Shown here: in pieces, positions 32,368 through 45,200 of the stretch
Layout of the letters: every line of letters begins with the position of its first letter
Numbering within the stretch: position 1 is the stretch's first letter
Origin: Chiridota heheva
Taxonomy: Eukaryota; Echinodermata; Holothuroidea; Apodida; Chiridotidae
Length of the DNA stretch: 64,000 nucleotides
Reading direction: 5' to 3'
NCBI GenBank assembly: GCA_020152595.1
Contig: JAIGNY010001194.1
Location: 2,515,001-2,579,000, forward strand
The notes under the pieces: generated by a model
What the model was told of the DNA's origin: nothing
Databases searched by the model: none
What the model saw: only the letters and a program-made list of their open reading frames with translations
Made by a program: the position numbers and the translations under genes

Positions 32368-33755
32368 TTAAAGATGTAGAAAATTGGACTGGGATGCTCC
32401 CATTCTTGCTGTTAGGTGACTCCGAGGAGCTGACGTTGGTGTTCTGAGTTTTGGGTGGTTGGGGTCGAGTTTTGGATGGATTTCTGTTGGTGTTGGTCTA
32501 GGGTGTTTCACCTGAATGGTGAGGAGTGGAAGAAAAGTTTGGGGTAGGTTGGTAAGATTTGTGTTGGTTGACGGAAGATCTTTGGATGTTCTGAAGGTGA
32601 TCTTTGGTTTTTTATTGGGTTGAGATGCTCTGTTGAGGTTTATGATACTTAGGAGGTGGCATACTGCTGAAATTATTTTCTCCAGAATGGGAGGGAGTAG
32701 CTGCATACTGATGAAAGGGACCTGGAATGTTGTTATGTGTGGAAGAGGTAGAGGTTGAAGCAAAGATAAATGAGGGAGAGGTAGTAGTAGTTTTTCTTTG
32801 ATGGGATATCTGATCTTTACAGACTATGTTTGTCTGGACGCCCTTGGATACTGTGCGGGGCCGGTGATGATAGGATTGTTGTTGTTCGTGGTGGTAGGGT
32901 TTTTGTTGATGAGAACTTGGGAGAAGGTGCGGGTGTTGGCGTTCAACCGGTTCGGGGTTTTTGAGTCGAGGATCCTTCTAGCTTCTGGGAAGGAGAGTTG
33001 TTGTTTAGGAGATCTCTTTTTTATTTGCGACATGAGTTGGAGGAAGCAGGGTTGTCTTCGGAGCAGTTGATGCATTTGGGTTCATTTTCAGAGTCATGCA
33101 TATTTGCCGCAACGGGCTTGAGCGCGGCAGTTGTTCTTCCGGTGGCCGAACTTTTGACAGTTGTGGCATCTTAGAGGGTTGGGTATGTATGGGGAGACGG
33201 GAACATTCAGGTATTTAATGTGTATTATTAGGAAATATGTGCAGGTCTGGATGGTGGTGTTGTTTCGGGAGATAATGTTGTTGTTTCGGGAGATGGTGAG
33301 TTGTCTGAGGTCAATGATGCTTTGTGGTTTAAGTTCTGTTTTTATTTCTCCGAGGGAGAGAGGGGGTGTTCCTTTTAGCTTATGACACTTGATGAGTTGA
33401 GGTATCGGTGATGATGTTTACATTAGTGTTAGTAAGGGTTGTGAAGGCTAGGCGGATTCTGGATTGTGTAGAGCATTTTATCAGGTCACCGGATTTGAGG
33501 TGTTTTACATGGTCGGGGTTCCTATGATACTTTGAAGGGCTTTAGTGAGGGCAAAAAAGGAGAAAGGTTCTCAAGGCTTGTATCCTTAGGGGAAGACACA
33601 ATTATGAATTTTGGCCATGGGGGAGAGGGAGTGGAGATAGGTAAGGGAAGGAGAGGGGAAGAATAAGACTGTGAGGAGGATGGCCTTTTGAAGTGTTTTT
33701 GGGAGTGTCTGGAGGATTGAGGGAAAGTTTCATATTCTCAGGGGTCCATGTTGGT
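32368..33755 (-). pseudogene. I-clade-like LINE, ORF1 remnant with CCHC zinc knuckle
   Basis: An ATG at about 33751 is soon followed by stops. Recognisable blocks are AKIHNCVFP, LRQLTISRNN, PVSPYIPNPLRCHNCQKFGH and RKNNCRAQ near 33150 (C-x2-C-x4-H-x4-C), then a Pro/Thr/Asn-rich region. This is the ORF1 type of I-like LINEs and binds RNA. It is directly 5' of the endonuclease remnant. Confidence 0.75.
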
Positions 33756-34210
33756 GGGTAAAAATATTTTTAAAAATAGAGAGAAATAACGGGGTGGAAA
33801 AGAAGCAACAAGTGCTCCAATAGTGGAGAAAGACAAGTGAGGAAAGAGAATAGGGCGAGAACAAGGGGAGGAAAATAAATAGGACCTACTAGACACCAAA
33901 AATAGGAAATTTCAAGCAAAAAAAATAAAGTACAAAGGGTCCCTTGCATGGCGGATTGAAGGACGTATAAAAACGGAAAGAAAAGGAGAGGAAGAGAGAA
34001 GGATAAAAAATAAAGGGCAGAAAGCGGGAAGAGGTGGGAGAAAGCAAGAAGAGGTGGGAGAAAGCGGGAAGAGGTGGGAGAAGGTTGAGACGAAGGAAAA
34101 TGGGTAGTGGAGTGTGAGAGAAATAACACAGGAGCTGCCCACACTGGGTTAAGGCCCTGGTGCGCAGTGTGTTTTAGGTTAAGTGGAATTGATGTGTGTA
34201 GGAGCAAATG
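33756..34210 (-). other. Presumed 5' untranslated part of the LINE
   Basis: Purine-rich plus strand, with GAAGAGGTGGGAGAAAGCGG repeated two to three times at 34027-34085. The open frames on the minus strand (Phe/Leu/Pro-rich) are compositional artefacts. Confidence 0.4.
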
Positions 34211-34884
34211 AAAAATATCGAAAAGATCTTACCAAAATCCAAAGGAAAATAAGCTGAGAATAATAAATCCCACAGAAAGCGATTTTGTGCAGATTATAGA
34301 TTGAGGTGCAAAAATGGGTTAAACAAAGAGAAATCAAGTTGTGCTTCATCATTTGTCATGTTCAGTAACACATCAAAACTGTTTCATGAAAAATGGAATC
34401 TACCGCTAAACTAAAATGTAACATCAAATTACCGTACCACTGAGTGTGAGTGAAGGGGAAAAATATGTCACAAAATGTTTTAGTATTTTAGTATTTTAAG
34501 AAACGCTCATTTTTTCACAAAATTTGCGAAATGTCACAGATTTTTGGACAATGAAATTTTGTCACAAAATGTCACCATGTCATGAATGCTCCATTCTCTG
34601 CTTCTTCTTGGAATTGATTTAATTTTGTTTAAACAATCACCCCCCCCCCCTCCCCCTACACCTCTCCCTCCCCAAACACACACCTTCAGTTTGCAATGTC
34701 CTTTATATATGCTCCAGATCAAAAAACAAAAATGGACAGAGTAATGTCTTAAATATAGCAACCATGTTTATTCCAGTCAATTCATACATGTATACATGAA
34801 TATCAATCTTTATATAGCATCATTTATAACGTGAACACAGCATCATCAACCGTTTCATATATAGCACTTCTTATGTACAGAAAA
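34211..34884. other. Non-coding stretch
   Basis: Contains a run of C with CT interruptions at 34640-34665. Nothing else supported. Confidence 0.4.
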
Positions 34885-36815
34885 TCACGCACTTTTTGGA
34901 TGGCTAGCTCCTTGGATGGCTAGCTCCTTGGATGGATAGCTCCTTGGACGGCTAGCTCCTTGGATGGCTAGCTCCTATGGATCCTTGGATGATGGCTAGC
35001 TCCTGGATGGATACCTCCTGGATGGATAGCTCCTGGATGGATGGCTAGCTCCTTGGATGGATACCTCCTTGGATGGCTAGCTCCTTGGATGGCTAGCTCC
35101 TTGGATGGCTAGCTCCTGGATGGCTAGCTCCTTGGATGGCTAGCTCCTTGGATGGATAGCTCCTTGGATGGATAGCTCCTTGGATGGCTAGCTCCCTGGA
35201 TGGATACCTCCTTGGATGGCTAGCTCCTTGGATGGCTAGCTCCCTGGATGGATACCTCCTTGGATGGCTAGCTCCTTGGATGGCTAGCTCCTGGATGGAT
35301 ACCTCCTGATGGCTAGCTCCTTGGATGGCTAGCTCCTGGATGGATACCTGATGGCTAGCTCCTGGATGCTGATGGATAGCTCCTGGATGGATACCTCCTT
35401 GATGGCTAGCTCCTTGGATGGGCTGGAGCTAGCCCTGGATGGATACCTCCTTGGATGGCTCCTAGATACCTTGGATGGCTAGCTCCCTGGATGGATACCT
35501 CCTTGGATGGCTAGCTCCTTGGATGGCTAGCTCCCTGGATGGATAGCTCCTTGGATGGCTAGCTCCCTGGATGGATACCTCCTTGGATGGCTAGCTCCTT
35601 GGATGGCTAGCTCCCTGGATGGATAGCTCCTTGGATGGCTAGCTCCTTGGATGGCTAGCTCCTTGGATGGATATCTCCTTGGATGGCTAGCTTCTTGGAT
35701 GGATAGCTCCTTGGATGGCTAGCTTCCTGGATGGATAGCTCCTTGATGGCTAGCCTTGGATGGCTAGCTCCTTGGATGGCTAGCTCCTTGGATGGATAGC
35801 CCTTGGATGGATAACTCCTGGATGGATACCTCCTTGATGGCTAGCTCCTTGATGGATAGCTCCTGGATAAATAGCTCCTGGATGGCTAGCTCTCTGGATG
35901 GATAACTCCTGGATGGCTAGCTCTAGCCCTGATGGCTAGCTCCTGGGTGGATACCTCCTTTGATGGCTAGCTCCTTAGATGGATACCTCCTTGGATGGAT
36001 ATCTCCTTGGATGGCTAGCTCCTTGGATGGATAGCTCCTTGGATGGCTAGCTTCCTGGATGAATAGCTCCTTGGATGGCTAGCTCCTTGGATGGCTAGCT
36101 CCTTGGATGGCTAGCTCCTTGGATGGATAGCTCCTTGGATGAATAACTCCTTGGATGGATACCTCCTTGGATGGCTAGCTCCTTGGATGGATAGCTCCTT
36201 GGATAAATAGCTCCTTGGATGGCTAGCTCTCTGGATGGATAGCTCCTTGGATGGCTAGCTCCTTGGATGGCTAGCTCCCTGGATGGATACCTCCTTGGAT
36301 GGCTAGCTCCTTAGATGGATACCTCCTTAGATGGCTAGCTCCTTGAATGGATAGCTCCTTAGATGGATAGCTCCTTGAATGGATACCTCCTTGGATGGAT
36401 ACCTCCTTGGATGGCTAGCTCCTTGGATGGATAGCTCCTTGGATAAATAGCTCCTTGGATGGCTAGCTCTCTGGATGGATAGCTCCTTGGATGGCTAGCT
36501 CCTTGGATGGCTAGCTCCCTGATGGATACCTCCTTGGATGGCTAGCTCCTTAGATGGATACCTCCTTGGATGGCTAGCTCCTTGAATGGATAGCTCCTTG
36601 GATGGATAGCTCCTTGGATGGATAGCTCCTTGAATGGATAACTCCTTGGATGGATAGTTCCTTGGAAGGGTAGCTTCTCGGACGGATAGCTCCTTGGACG
36701 GATAGCTCCTTGGATGGATAGCTTCTTGGATGGATAGTTTCTTGGATGGATAGCTTCTTGGATGGATAGCTCCTTGGATGGATAGCTCCTTGAACAGATA
36801 GCTTCTTGGACAGGC
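34885..36815. repeat. 16-bp minisatellite, about 1.9 kb
   Basis: Unit GGATGGCTAGCTCCTT with variants ATAGCTCC and ATACCTCC, roughly 115-120 copies. Higher-order blocks recur, for example a block of about 240 bp around 36180-36340 that reappears around 36420-36580. On the minus strand the last 415 bp stay open as a 16-residue periodic peptide (SKELSIQGAIHPRSYP) because 48 bp is three units; I do not regard it as a gene. Confidence 0.97.
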
Positions 36816-37502
36816 ATAATCATAATACAAAAGACTTTTTTCTTGTTTTTCAAATTAAGCCTAATTCTGATAGCACTTGCCAGGCTAAGTTGTGGATGAA
36901 ATAGGCACACTAATGTTATGTATCAAGCACCTAATAAAATCTACTCTGTTTGCTAAAAAAAAAACTGAAGCCCAGTCAAGTATATCTTTTTTGAGTGAAA
37001 TTAATACATTCCTCTATTTCCACACTCTGCTGATTGAAATTTTGTTTTCTTGTAAATTTTCTACCTCTCTAAAACATCTTAATCACAAGTGGCTAAAATT
37101 TCAGTCTTTATGTATGTTACTTACTCCAGCTTTATTTTTTTATCCATTTATCTTATGATATCTTATTATAGGATATAGTCTGAATAATCAACTCTTTTAT
37201 GCACATAGATCAGTATTGCTTGCAATAGTTGATTGGAGTGGTAATTATCATAATTTCGTATCGTGTTGTCTAAAGGAGAGACTCAATCCCTATTGGCTGT
37301 TCCTGTTAGTGAGATTTGGTTTAATCAGGGCATTGTTGGTTTGATTGACACCATTAGATCTTAAAGCACTTGTCCACAATAGAATAAAAATGTCAAAAGG
37401 TCCTAATTTTGAGGTGATGTTTTGCTTCTACCATTATATTTTGTTTTCAAACTGTAAAATATATTGTTATTTTGACAAAAGTTATGATTTTTTCTTTAGA
37501 GC
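36816..37502. other. Spacer between two minisatellites
   Basis: No supported feature. An 88-codon open frame at 36892-37158 lacks homology. Confidence 0.4.
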
Positions 37503-38165
37503 AGCCCCAATCTGAAAGGCTGACTATACCTCTGTGGATATCAGAGGTAGCACATTCGCAACCCTCTCCTTATCTGAAAGGCTGACTATACCCCTGTGGA
37601 TATCAGAGGCAGCACATTCGCAATTCCCTCCTCATCTGAAAGGCTGACTATACCCCTGTGGATACCAGAGGTAGCACATACACAACTCGCTGATCTGAAA
37701 GGCTGGCTATACCCCTGTAGATATCAGAGGTAGCCCATTCACAACCCCCTCTTCATCTGAAAGGCTAAATATACCCCTGTGGATATCAGAGGTAGCACAT
37801 TCGCAAACCCTCCTCATCTGAAAGGCTGGCTATACCCCTGTGGATATCAGAGGTAGCACATTCGCAACCCCCTCTTCACCTGCAAGGCTGGCTATACCCC
37901 TGTGGATATCAGAGGTAGCGCATTCGCAACCCCCTCTTCACCTGAAAGGCTGGCTATACCCCTGTGGATATCAGAGGTAGCACATTCGCAACCCCCTCTT
38001 CACCTGAAAGGCTGGCTATACCCCTGTGGATATCAGAGGTAGCACATTCGCAACACCCTCTTCACCTGAAAGGCTGGCTATACCCCTGTGGATATCAGAG
38101 GTAGTACATTCGCAACCCCCTCCCCATCTAAACAGTTGGCTATACCCTGTGAATATCAGAGGCTT
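37503..38165. repeat. 62-bp tandem repeat, about 10 copies
   Basis: Unit contains CTGAAAGGCTGGCTATACCC and CTGTGGATATCAGAGGTAGC, then ACATTCGCAACCCCCTC. Middle copies are nearly identical and edge copies diverged, as expected for unequal crossing-over. Confidence 0.97.
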
Positions 38166-38842
38166 TAGGTGTTTGGGTGGTGGGCAATTGTCCACCTTAG
38201 AAAAATCATTATACTTTTATTATGAATTTTCATTTTTTCAATTGCAAATTTTTATACAGATGTATGAAGGGACAGAAATTGAATCAAGCCATTGCTTTTA
38301 ATCCTCTTCAACTACACTCTGAAGGTATGGAGGAAAGGTAAAATTGGCTACTTATTAACACAAAACTAAGAAATTTTAGGTTAATTTGGAAATTTAGGTA
38401 AAACATGGCACCATTTTCCCCCAAATTAAGAAACTTCAAGTAGATGTAACTTAGATATATTGTGGGGTATAACGGCCATTATTGTCTTTTTAGAAAAGCT
38501 TCACACTTCTTTTGTATTGTAAGAACAACTTCAATATATACAACTAAAACTCAGTTACCATAATCATTTAAGCTATTGGCTGTACATTCATTTATGCAAA
38601 TATACAATTTACTTTCCATTCAATTTATACAAATATATAGAAATTAAAACAAATTTGGTATCAAAGGTTCAATGAAGCAATTGTTCTATTAAAAAAACAC
38701 AAATAAATCATTTCATATATTCAGCAACACTGTCTTAAAGTGATAATCATTTACAAGTCTTCAAGGTGACAATCAAAATACTGAAAAAAACTCAAACATG
38801 AGTTATTCTGGAATGTAAGGCAAAATGGCTAAATTGTCTGTT
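38166..38842. other. 3' flank of the dynein-like gene
   Basis: Would hold the 3' UTR. A minus-strand AATAAA lies near 38214-38220, about 620 bp after the stop; no nearer canonical signal was seen. Confidence 0.4.
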
Positions 38843-39220
38843 CTAAATTGTCCTATCTTTCTCTAAGGTGATGAACACCTGCTTCTGCAACCATATTTGG
38901 GGCGTAAGGGTGCATGGAATATCTACCGTCATTACAGGTGGGTTCCCGTTGAGAGCGCACAAATCATCCTCATAAACTGGGCATTTATACATGACAAGAG
39001 CATTGGGGTGTGCTGAAGAAGTCCGTAACTGCTTGTGGACCGGTTTTAACCAGATCAAAGACAGAGAGTCAGTGGAATTCTGTGACAACATCGCTTCCTT
39101 AGATTGCTCCAAGATGATGGTGATTCTCTGCGGGTCCCATGATGCATTTCTGAGGTAGAGTCCTTTGATGTACACGCCTACTTCTGGAGAGGCGGAAGGA
39201 AGATCATCAAAAGGCATGAC
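38843..39220 (-). CDS. Dynein-like gene, last exon (C-terminal barrel)
   Basis: Begins VMPFDDLPSASPEVGVYIKG after acceptor TCTTCACAG and ends EKDRTI with TAG. The succession GVYIKGLYL, W-x-x-x-R, IWLKP, CPVYEDD and TPQIWLQKQVFI mirrors the end of dynein heavy chains (GVYIYGLFL-GA-WD, IWLKPV, CPVYKT, W-x-RGVALL). Phase 0 at entry. Confidence 0.88.
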   Translation of the reverse strand, partial: VMPFDDLPSASPEVGVYIKGLYLRNASWDPQRITIILEQSKEAMLSQNSTDSLSLIWLKPVHKQLRTSSAHPNALVMYKCPVYEDDLCALNGNPPVMTVDIPCTLTPQIWLQKQVFITLEKDRTI

Positions 39221-42200
39221 CTGTGAAGATACAAATGAGTGAATTCATTAATTAGCTACTAAATGAATGAAGGTATTTTTTATTGAATTAATTGAAAAAA
39301 TGTTTTCATCTTTCTGCATTTTTATATATCATCAAAGTCAACTGTAGAAACCATTTGAGACTTTAAAGCACTATTCGTTAGTTTGTCTAAAATCATGAAA
39401 ACCAATATCTCTCAATATCAGTTTACAATGGATCATTTTACCTTAAAAGATTTGTGCCCTTACATCAGCAATGTTCTGATTTTTCACATGTTGGAAAATC
39501 AAACATCTCAAGGCCATCAAAAATTCATGCATCACCCCTCTTTCCATACATACAGTGTACATACATACATACACTATATGTACGGAAATTAATTCGGGAA
39601 TGGTTGGAGCGTGAAACAGTGTGTACACTATTTAAGAAATATTTAGTGAGGGCGCTGCAAGTAGCAATGTCATAGATGTTGGGGCACATTATTGGCATGC
39701 AGTTTTCAGGTCTAGTTATGGCAGAAAATATGCAAATTTGTGATGTCAGCAGTTGAATGGTTCTCCATTTGTTTTATATAAATATATTGCTTTTACTCTT
39801 TGCTGCAGCTGTATCTTAACATTTTTTAAAATTTAATCAAACTTGATCAATATTTGAAAAGCATGATAGAAGTCATCAAACACAGACTTCAAAATAACAG
39901 ATTTACATCAAGAATATTTGCATATCATTTGTTCATAATACAATACATGTCTAAAGAAAAACAAACAGAATTATGAGAGAAAATAGTTTTAAGACTTGAA
40001 ATATTACAGAGATCCTGAAAATGTTTAAACCTCTGTCCTATGTTTCAGTGATTGCATCCAGCCTAAGATTTTTAAATAAACAAGAACGCTAACAAACAAT
40101 AACAATTTAAAGTAAAAATAATATGATAAAAGTTTTTCACATATCCACAAATTATGAACTGTAATAATCTTAGCTTTAAAGGAATGTTCCTGGAATTTTC
40201 ATTTTCCTGTATATGATAGAGGACTACTAAAGAAGCAAATTGGTGAAAAACCATGTTGATATCTTTGAGTCATAAAATATTAACATGATCCTTAAACCAA
40301 TTTGTTTCTGTATTAGTCCTCTATAATACGTATAAAATTGAAAATTCACAAGAATATTACTTCAATGTGGTAAACCGGAGATGGGTCAAACAGGAAAAGA
40401 TTCATGCCTCTCAAGTCTGCATAAGATTTTCACACATGTGCATAGGTGGAACAACTAGCAAATGTTTTTGTCTTATCAATACTTAAAGAAAAAAAATACC
40501 CAGCAACCATTTATGATCATAAATGTGGGAAATATTTATTGTCAAAAAACAAAATCCAAAGCAAAACAATTCCAATCCAACTTACGTGAGTTTCCATGAC
40601 AACATCCTGTAATTCCATGTACTCCTCCCTCGCTTGCTCCATAACCACCGCTTCAAGAAAAGCCCGGGATTCAAAAAGCCCCCAGGTCAAAACAAAAAAC
40701 TTCACCAAGCTTGCAACAATACTCCAAAACAGAAGCCAATTTGCTCTCCAGATCGTCCATCCACCCGACAACGCTTCTTCTTGAACCACTTTCCCGCTCC
40801 AGATTCCCACTCGATAACCACCTACTAGGAATATTGTCATTGCATATACTGATAAGTAAGAACTCTTCTGATTGGCTGAGAGCAACCTGACCTTCCACTG
40901 CATTCTGGAGTAAGGTCACATCTGATTGGATCTTTGTGAGCAACTTTAAAAACCTTTGGATTTCGTTGTTGAGGAAGTTTTCCATGTGGCTGAGGGTCTC
41001 CCCTGCTGGTTTCGGGATGCTGGGCATCAATGAGAGCTTGGATTGGATGGCAGTGAGGGATGATAAAAGATAACTGCAGAACCAGTGGTAACAGGATGAT
41101 TCCATTTGATAAGAACGAGAAAGGGCTGTGGTGATAAAGCTGTAACATAATCATACATATATGGTAGAGAATTTATTAAAAAAGTAATATAGAAATTTGA
41201 TTTCATGTCTCAACCTGAAAAAGGACAATTGATACATGTGGATGTTCAAACTTACAAAAGTTTTAAAGAAAGAAATACTAAATCAATTAATCCAAGTGGC
41301 AAAAAAAAAAAAAAAGGAAATAAAATGTGTACAATGGCTACATATCTTGATCATTCTTATAATGTAAATCTTGTAATCTACACAAAAAGCAAAAATTCCC
41401 CAAATTAGCAGATAATTTTGATATTCCAGATTGCTCTAACAATTAAAAGTGTCCAGCTTTGGCGTACAAATATTGGAATACACTTTTTCATGACGATTGA
41501 TGGAAAATGACCCTACACTTGTAGCTTGAATGTAAGATTCCCAATTTAATGAACCATTCTTTTAGGATGAGGGAAACAGCCTTCTACAGTAGACTTTCCC
41601 CACCAGTTATTTCTACAAAAATATGACAGAACTTTAAACATAAATATCTCCTTTATGGAATGAGATATTGAAATAAGGCAGTGTCTTTACCATTTTGAAG
41701 TCATCTTTCAGAAACAATGAACTTGCTTAAAGGATTAGTTTAGGGGTCAAGCATGTCTATCTTATATGACAGAGATTTTGAAAAAGAAACAAAGTAATAA
41801 AGAAAGCATTCAAAAATCTTATTCCGTTAAGGAGATATCTAAGTTTAAAGCTTAGTATCATTTATGTAGAAATGCCTGATATCAAACTAGTTGTGATGTT
41901 GTACAGTAGCCTAAGATTTCTCCGTCTTTATGTATTCTTTCATATTTTGTCCTGGAATTTTGTGACTTAAAAACCATGGAATAAGTCAAAAAAGTAGTAA
42001 AACTGAATCTAGGAAGGCTAGGCCTATTTATGATATATTACTGAAGAACGTTCAAGGAAAAATGATAACAAATAATGAAAAAATTAAATAAACTTGTTTA
42101 AAATATTTGAACAATTGTTAGGAATGCGAGGATGAAAATGCTAACTTTCCATAGTAGACTTACTACACCAGTCATTTAAACAAAAATAAGACAAAGCTTT

Positions 42201-45200
42201 AAACTTGAATGACTCCATAATGGAATAAGATTTTTGAATGCTTTCTTCACCATTTTGTTTTGTTTGAAGTCATCTTCCACATAAGATTGCTTGACCACTA
42301 AACTAAGTCCTTTAAATGAGGCAACAAAATACTATAATTTACCTGCTGTGGCTTTCTTCCAGACTACTAGGGGCACTATTCATCAAACCAAGATGTGCTG
42401 CCTCAACTTGACCCTTCATAGAGTCAAAAATCAGCTGGAAGGAAACCGGTTCTTTGCTTGCCCTGCTTGGAGGTCGCTGGTTCCCAAGGGTGCAGGAAAT
42501 AATGGACCCTAGAAGGCTTCCAACTCCCATTGATGAGGGCATTTGCTGGAGAAAAAAAAAATTACTTTAGATTCCTGTAAAATCATATAACAAAGCAAGG
42601 AGAAATATGGACCACAAATCTTTTAAAAGAATCTGTCAATATTTCTTACCCAATGAAAAGAACATGCACCATATTAATCAAGTTTGTGAGATTACTTTGA
42701 CCTTCCTATGAACATCTGAGGATTCAAGCCTTTTGCTACACCTGTTGGCTGAGGACTTATATGATGATCAAAAACTTCCAATTATGTAATCAATCTGAAT
42801 TGCGTGTATAAGATTCATCAAAAAGAGGCGTGTGATGTCATTTTGCAAAATGTTGCAAATAATCAATCTTTGGCCATGTTTAGATAACCTTCACTATAAA
42901 ACATACCCAATATTGGCCATCTTGTTTAGATGACCTTAGTTATAAAACATAACAAATCTTTCCTCATCTTGTTCAGATGAATTTCATTATATAAGATAAC
43001 CATTCTTTAGCTATAATATAACTAATGTTTGGCCTTTTGTTTAGATGACCTTCACTATATAACATAACCATTCTTTAACTATAATACATAATCAATGTTT
43101 GGCCTTTTGCTTAGATGATCTTCACTATAAAAAATAACGAATCCTTGTCCATCTTGTTTAGATGAATTTTACGATATAACATAACTAATGTTTGGTTATC
43201 TGGTTTTGATGACCATTAACATAAAACCTAATACACCCTTGGTCATCATGTTTAGAAAACATGACCTTCATGATAAAACATAATCAATCTTGTCTTTGAT
43301 TACCTCCACTATGAAAAATAATCAATCTTGGTCCATCTTGTTCAGATGACCCTCTTGTTCAGATGACCTTGTTTTGATGACTTCCACTATAAAACATAAC
43401 TAATGTTGGCCATTTTGTTAAGAAGACCTTCATGATAAAACAATAAATTTTAGCCATCTTGTTTAGATGACCTCAACTATAAAACATAACTTATGTTGGC
43501 CATCTGGTTTTGATGACCGTTACCATAAAACCTAATTAATTCTTGGCCATCTTGTTTGAATGACCATCATAAAACATAATCAATCTTTGGCCATCTTGGT
43601 TATGATGACTTTCACTATAAAACATAATAAATCCTTGTCCATCTTGTTCAGATGACCTTCATGATAAAACATAACCACTCTTCTGCCATCTTGTTTTGAT
43701 GACCTCCACTCTAAAACATAACTTATGTTGGCCATCTGGTTTTGATGACCGCTACCATAAAACCTAATTAATTCTTCGCCATCTTGTTCAGATGACAATC
43801 ATAAAACATAATCAATCTTCGGCCATCTTGGTTATGATGACTTCTACTATAAAACATGATCAATCCTTGTCCATCTTGTTCAGATGACCTTCATGATAAA
43901 CCATAACCACTCTTCTGCCATCTTGTTTTGATAACCTCCACTATATAAGATAATCAATCTACAGCCATCTTGTTCAGATGACCTTCATGATAAAACATAG
44001 TCAATCTTCAACCATCTTGTTTTTTTGACCTCCACTATAAAACCTAATTAATCTACCAACATCTTTATCTGATGACCTTGATGATAAAACCTAATCAATC
44101 TTCAGCCATCTTCTTTTGATAACTTTGCTATGAAATCAAATAAAACTTTGGCCATCTTCTTCAGATGACCTTTAAGATTAAATATAACCAATTTTTGGTC
44201 ATCTTGTCCAGATGGCCTTTACTATAAAATATGAACTATCAATGGCCATCTTGTTTATATAACAATCAATATAAAACACAACTAATCTTTGGCCATCAAT
44301 AGGTAACCTTCACTATAAAACATAATCACTCTTTAACCATCTTCTTTAGATGACCTTCACTATAAAACATAAAAAATCTTTAGCCATCTTGTTTAGATGA
44401 CCTTTAATAAAAACAACTAAACCTTGGCTGACTTGTTTAGATGACTTTCATTAAAAACATAACCAATCTTTAGCCATCTGTTGTGGCTTTATCTGTCTTT
44501 CAACTTTTATTAATACAAAAACTGTACATCACTTTTAAACCTAGGCTCATCCATTTTTGTTAATTGTTAGCTTTGTTTTATTGTTAGCTTTAAATACCAG
44601 CTGCACTTCAGTATGTCGACCAAATACTGATATATTTTAACAATTGATGTAAAATTAAGTTTCCTATAAATATCTAAAGAAATACTTGGAACAGCTACTA
44701 TTTCAAAATGGTTTTCTATTGTCAAAATGGACTGGAATAAAGCCTTCACATTACCATTATACCTTTTTTTAGTGCTTGATAAACTCTGTACCAGAACAGC
44801 AAACAAAAATTTGGTTTGTTATTCTGGTACAGAGTTTATTAAGCACCAAAACAGAGTATAATGGTAATGTGAAGACTTTATTCCAGTCCGTTTTGACAAT
44901 AGAAATCCATTTTGAAAATAGAAGCTGTTTGTTTCAAAATAATAGACAAGGAATGATCCCCACCAAAAATTAAGTAAAGATTATTTATTGTTACTTACTA
45001 CTGCATTCTTCCATGGAACAACTAGAGTCTGTATCACAGACCTAATGACACCTTCGTCCTTGGTGTTTGTTGCATGACCAGCATAAACTGATGCCACAAG
45101 TTCCCATAGGATGCTGAGGTTGGCACTCGCAGCAGGGTAATCAGCAATAGAGACACACCGCAAAGCTGACTGAAAGGTTTGCAAATCCCTGCAATGTGAA

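Larger units (their letters stand above)
42546..44998 (-). other. Intron 9 with minisatellite and palindrome
   Basis: Non-coding; see the 47-bp repeat and the 44691 palindrome. Confidence 0.75.

Noticed and set aside
34640-34665. Regulatory C-run
   Set aside because: A simple C/CT homopolymer tract with no supporting context.
36495-36910. Periodic protein SKELSIQGAIHPRSYP
   Set aside because: Product of the 16-bp minisatellite; the frame closes elsewhere in the same array.
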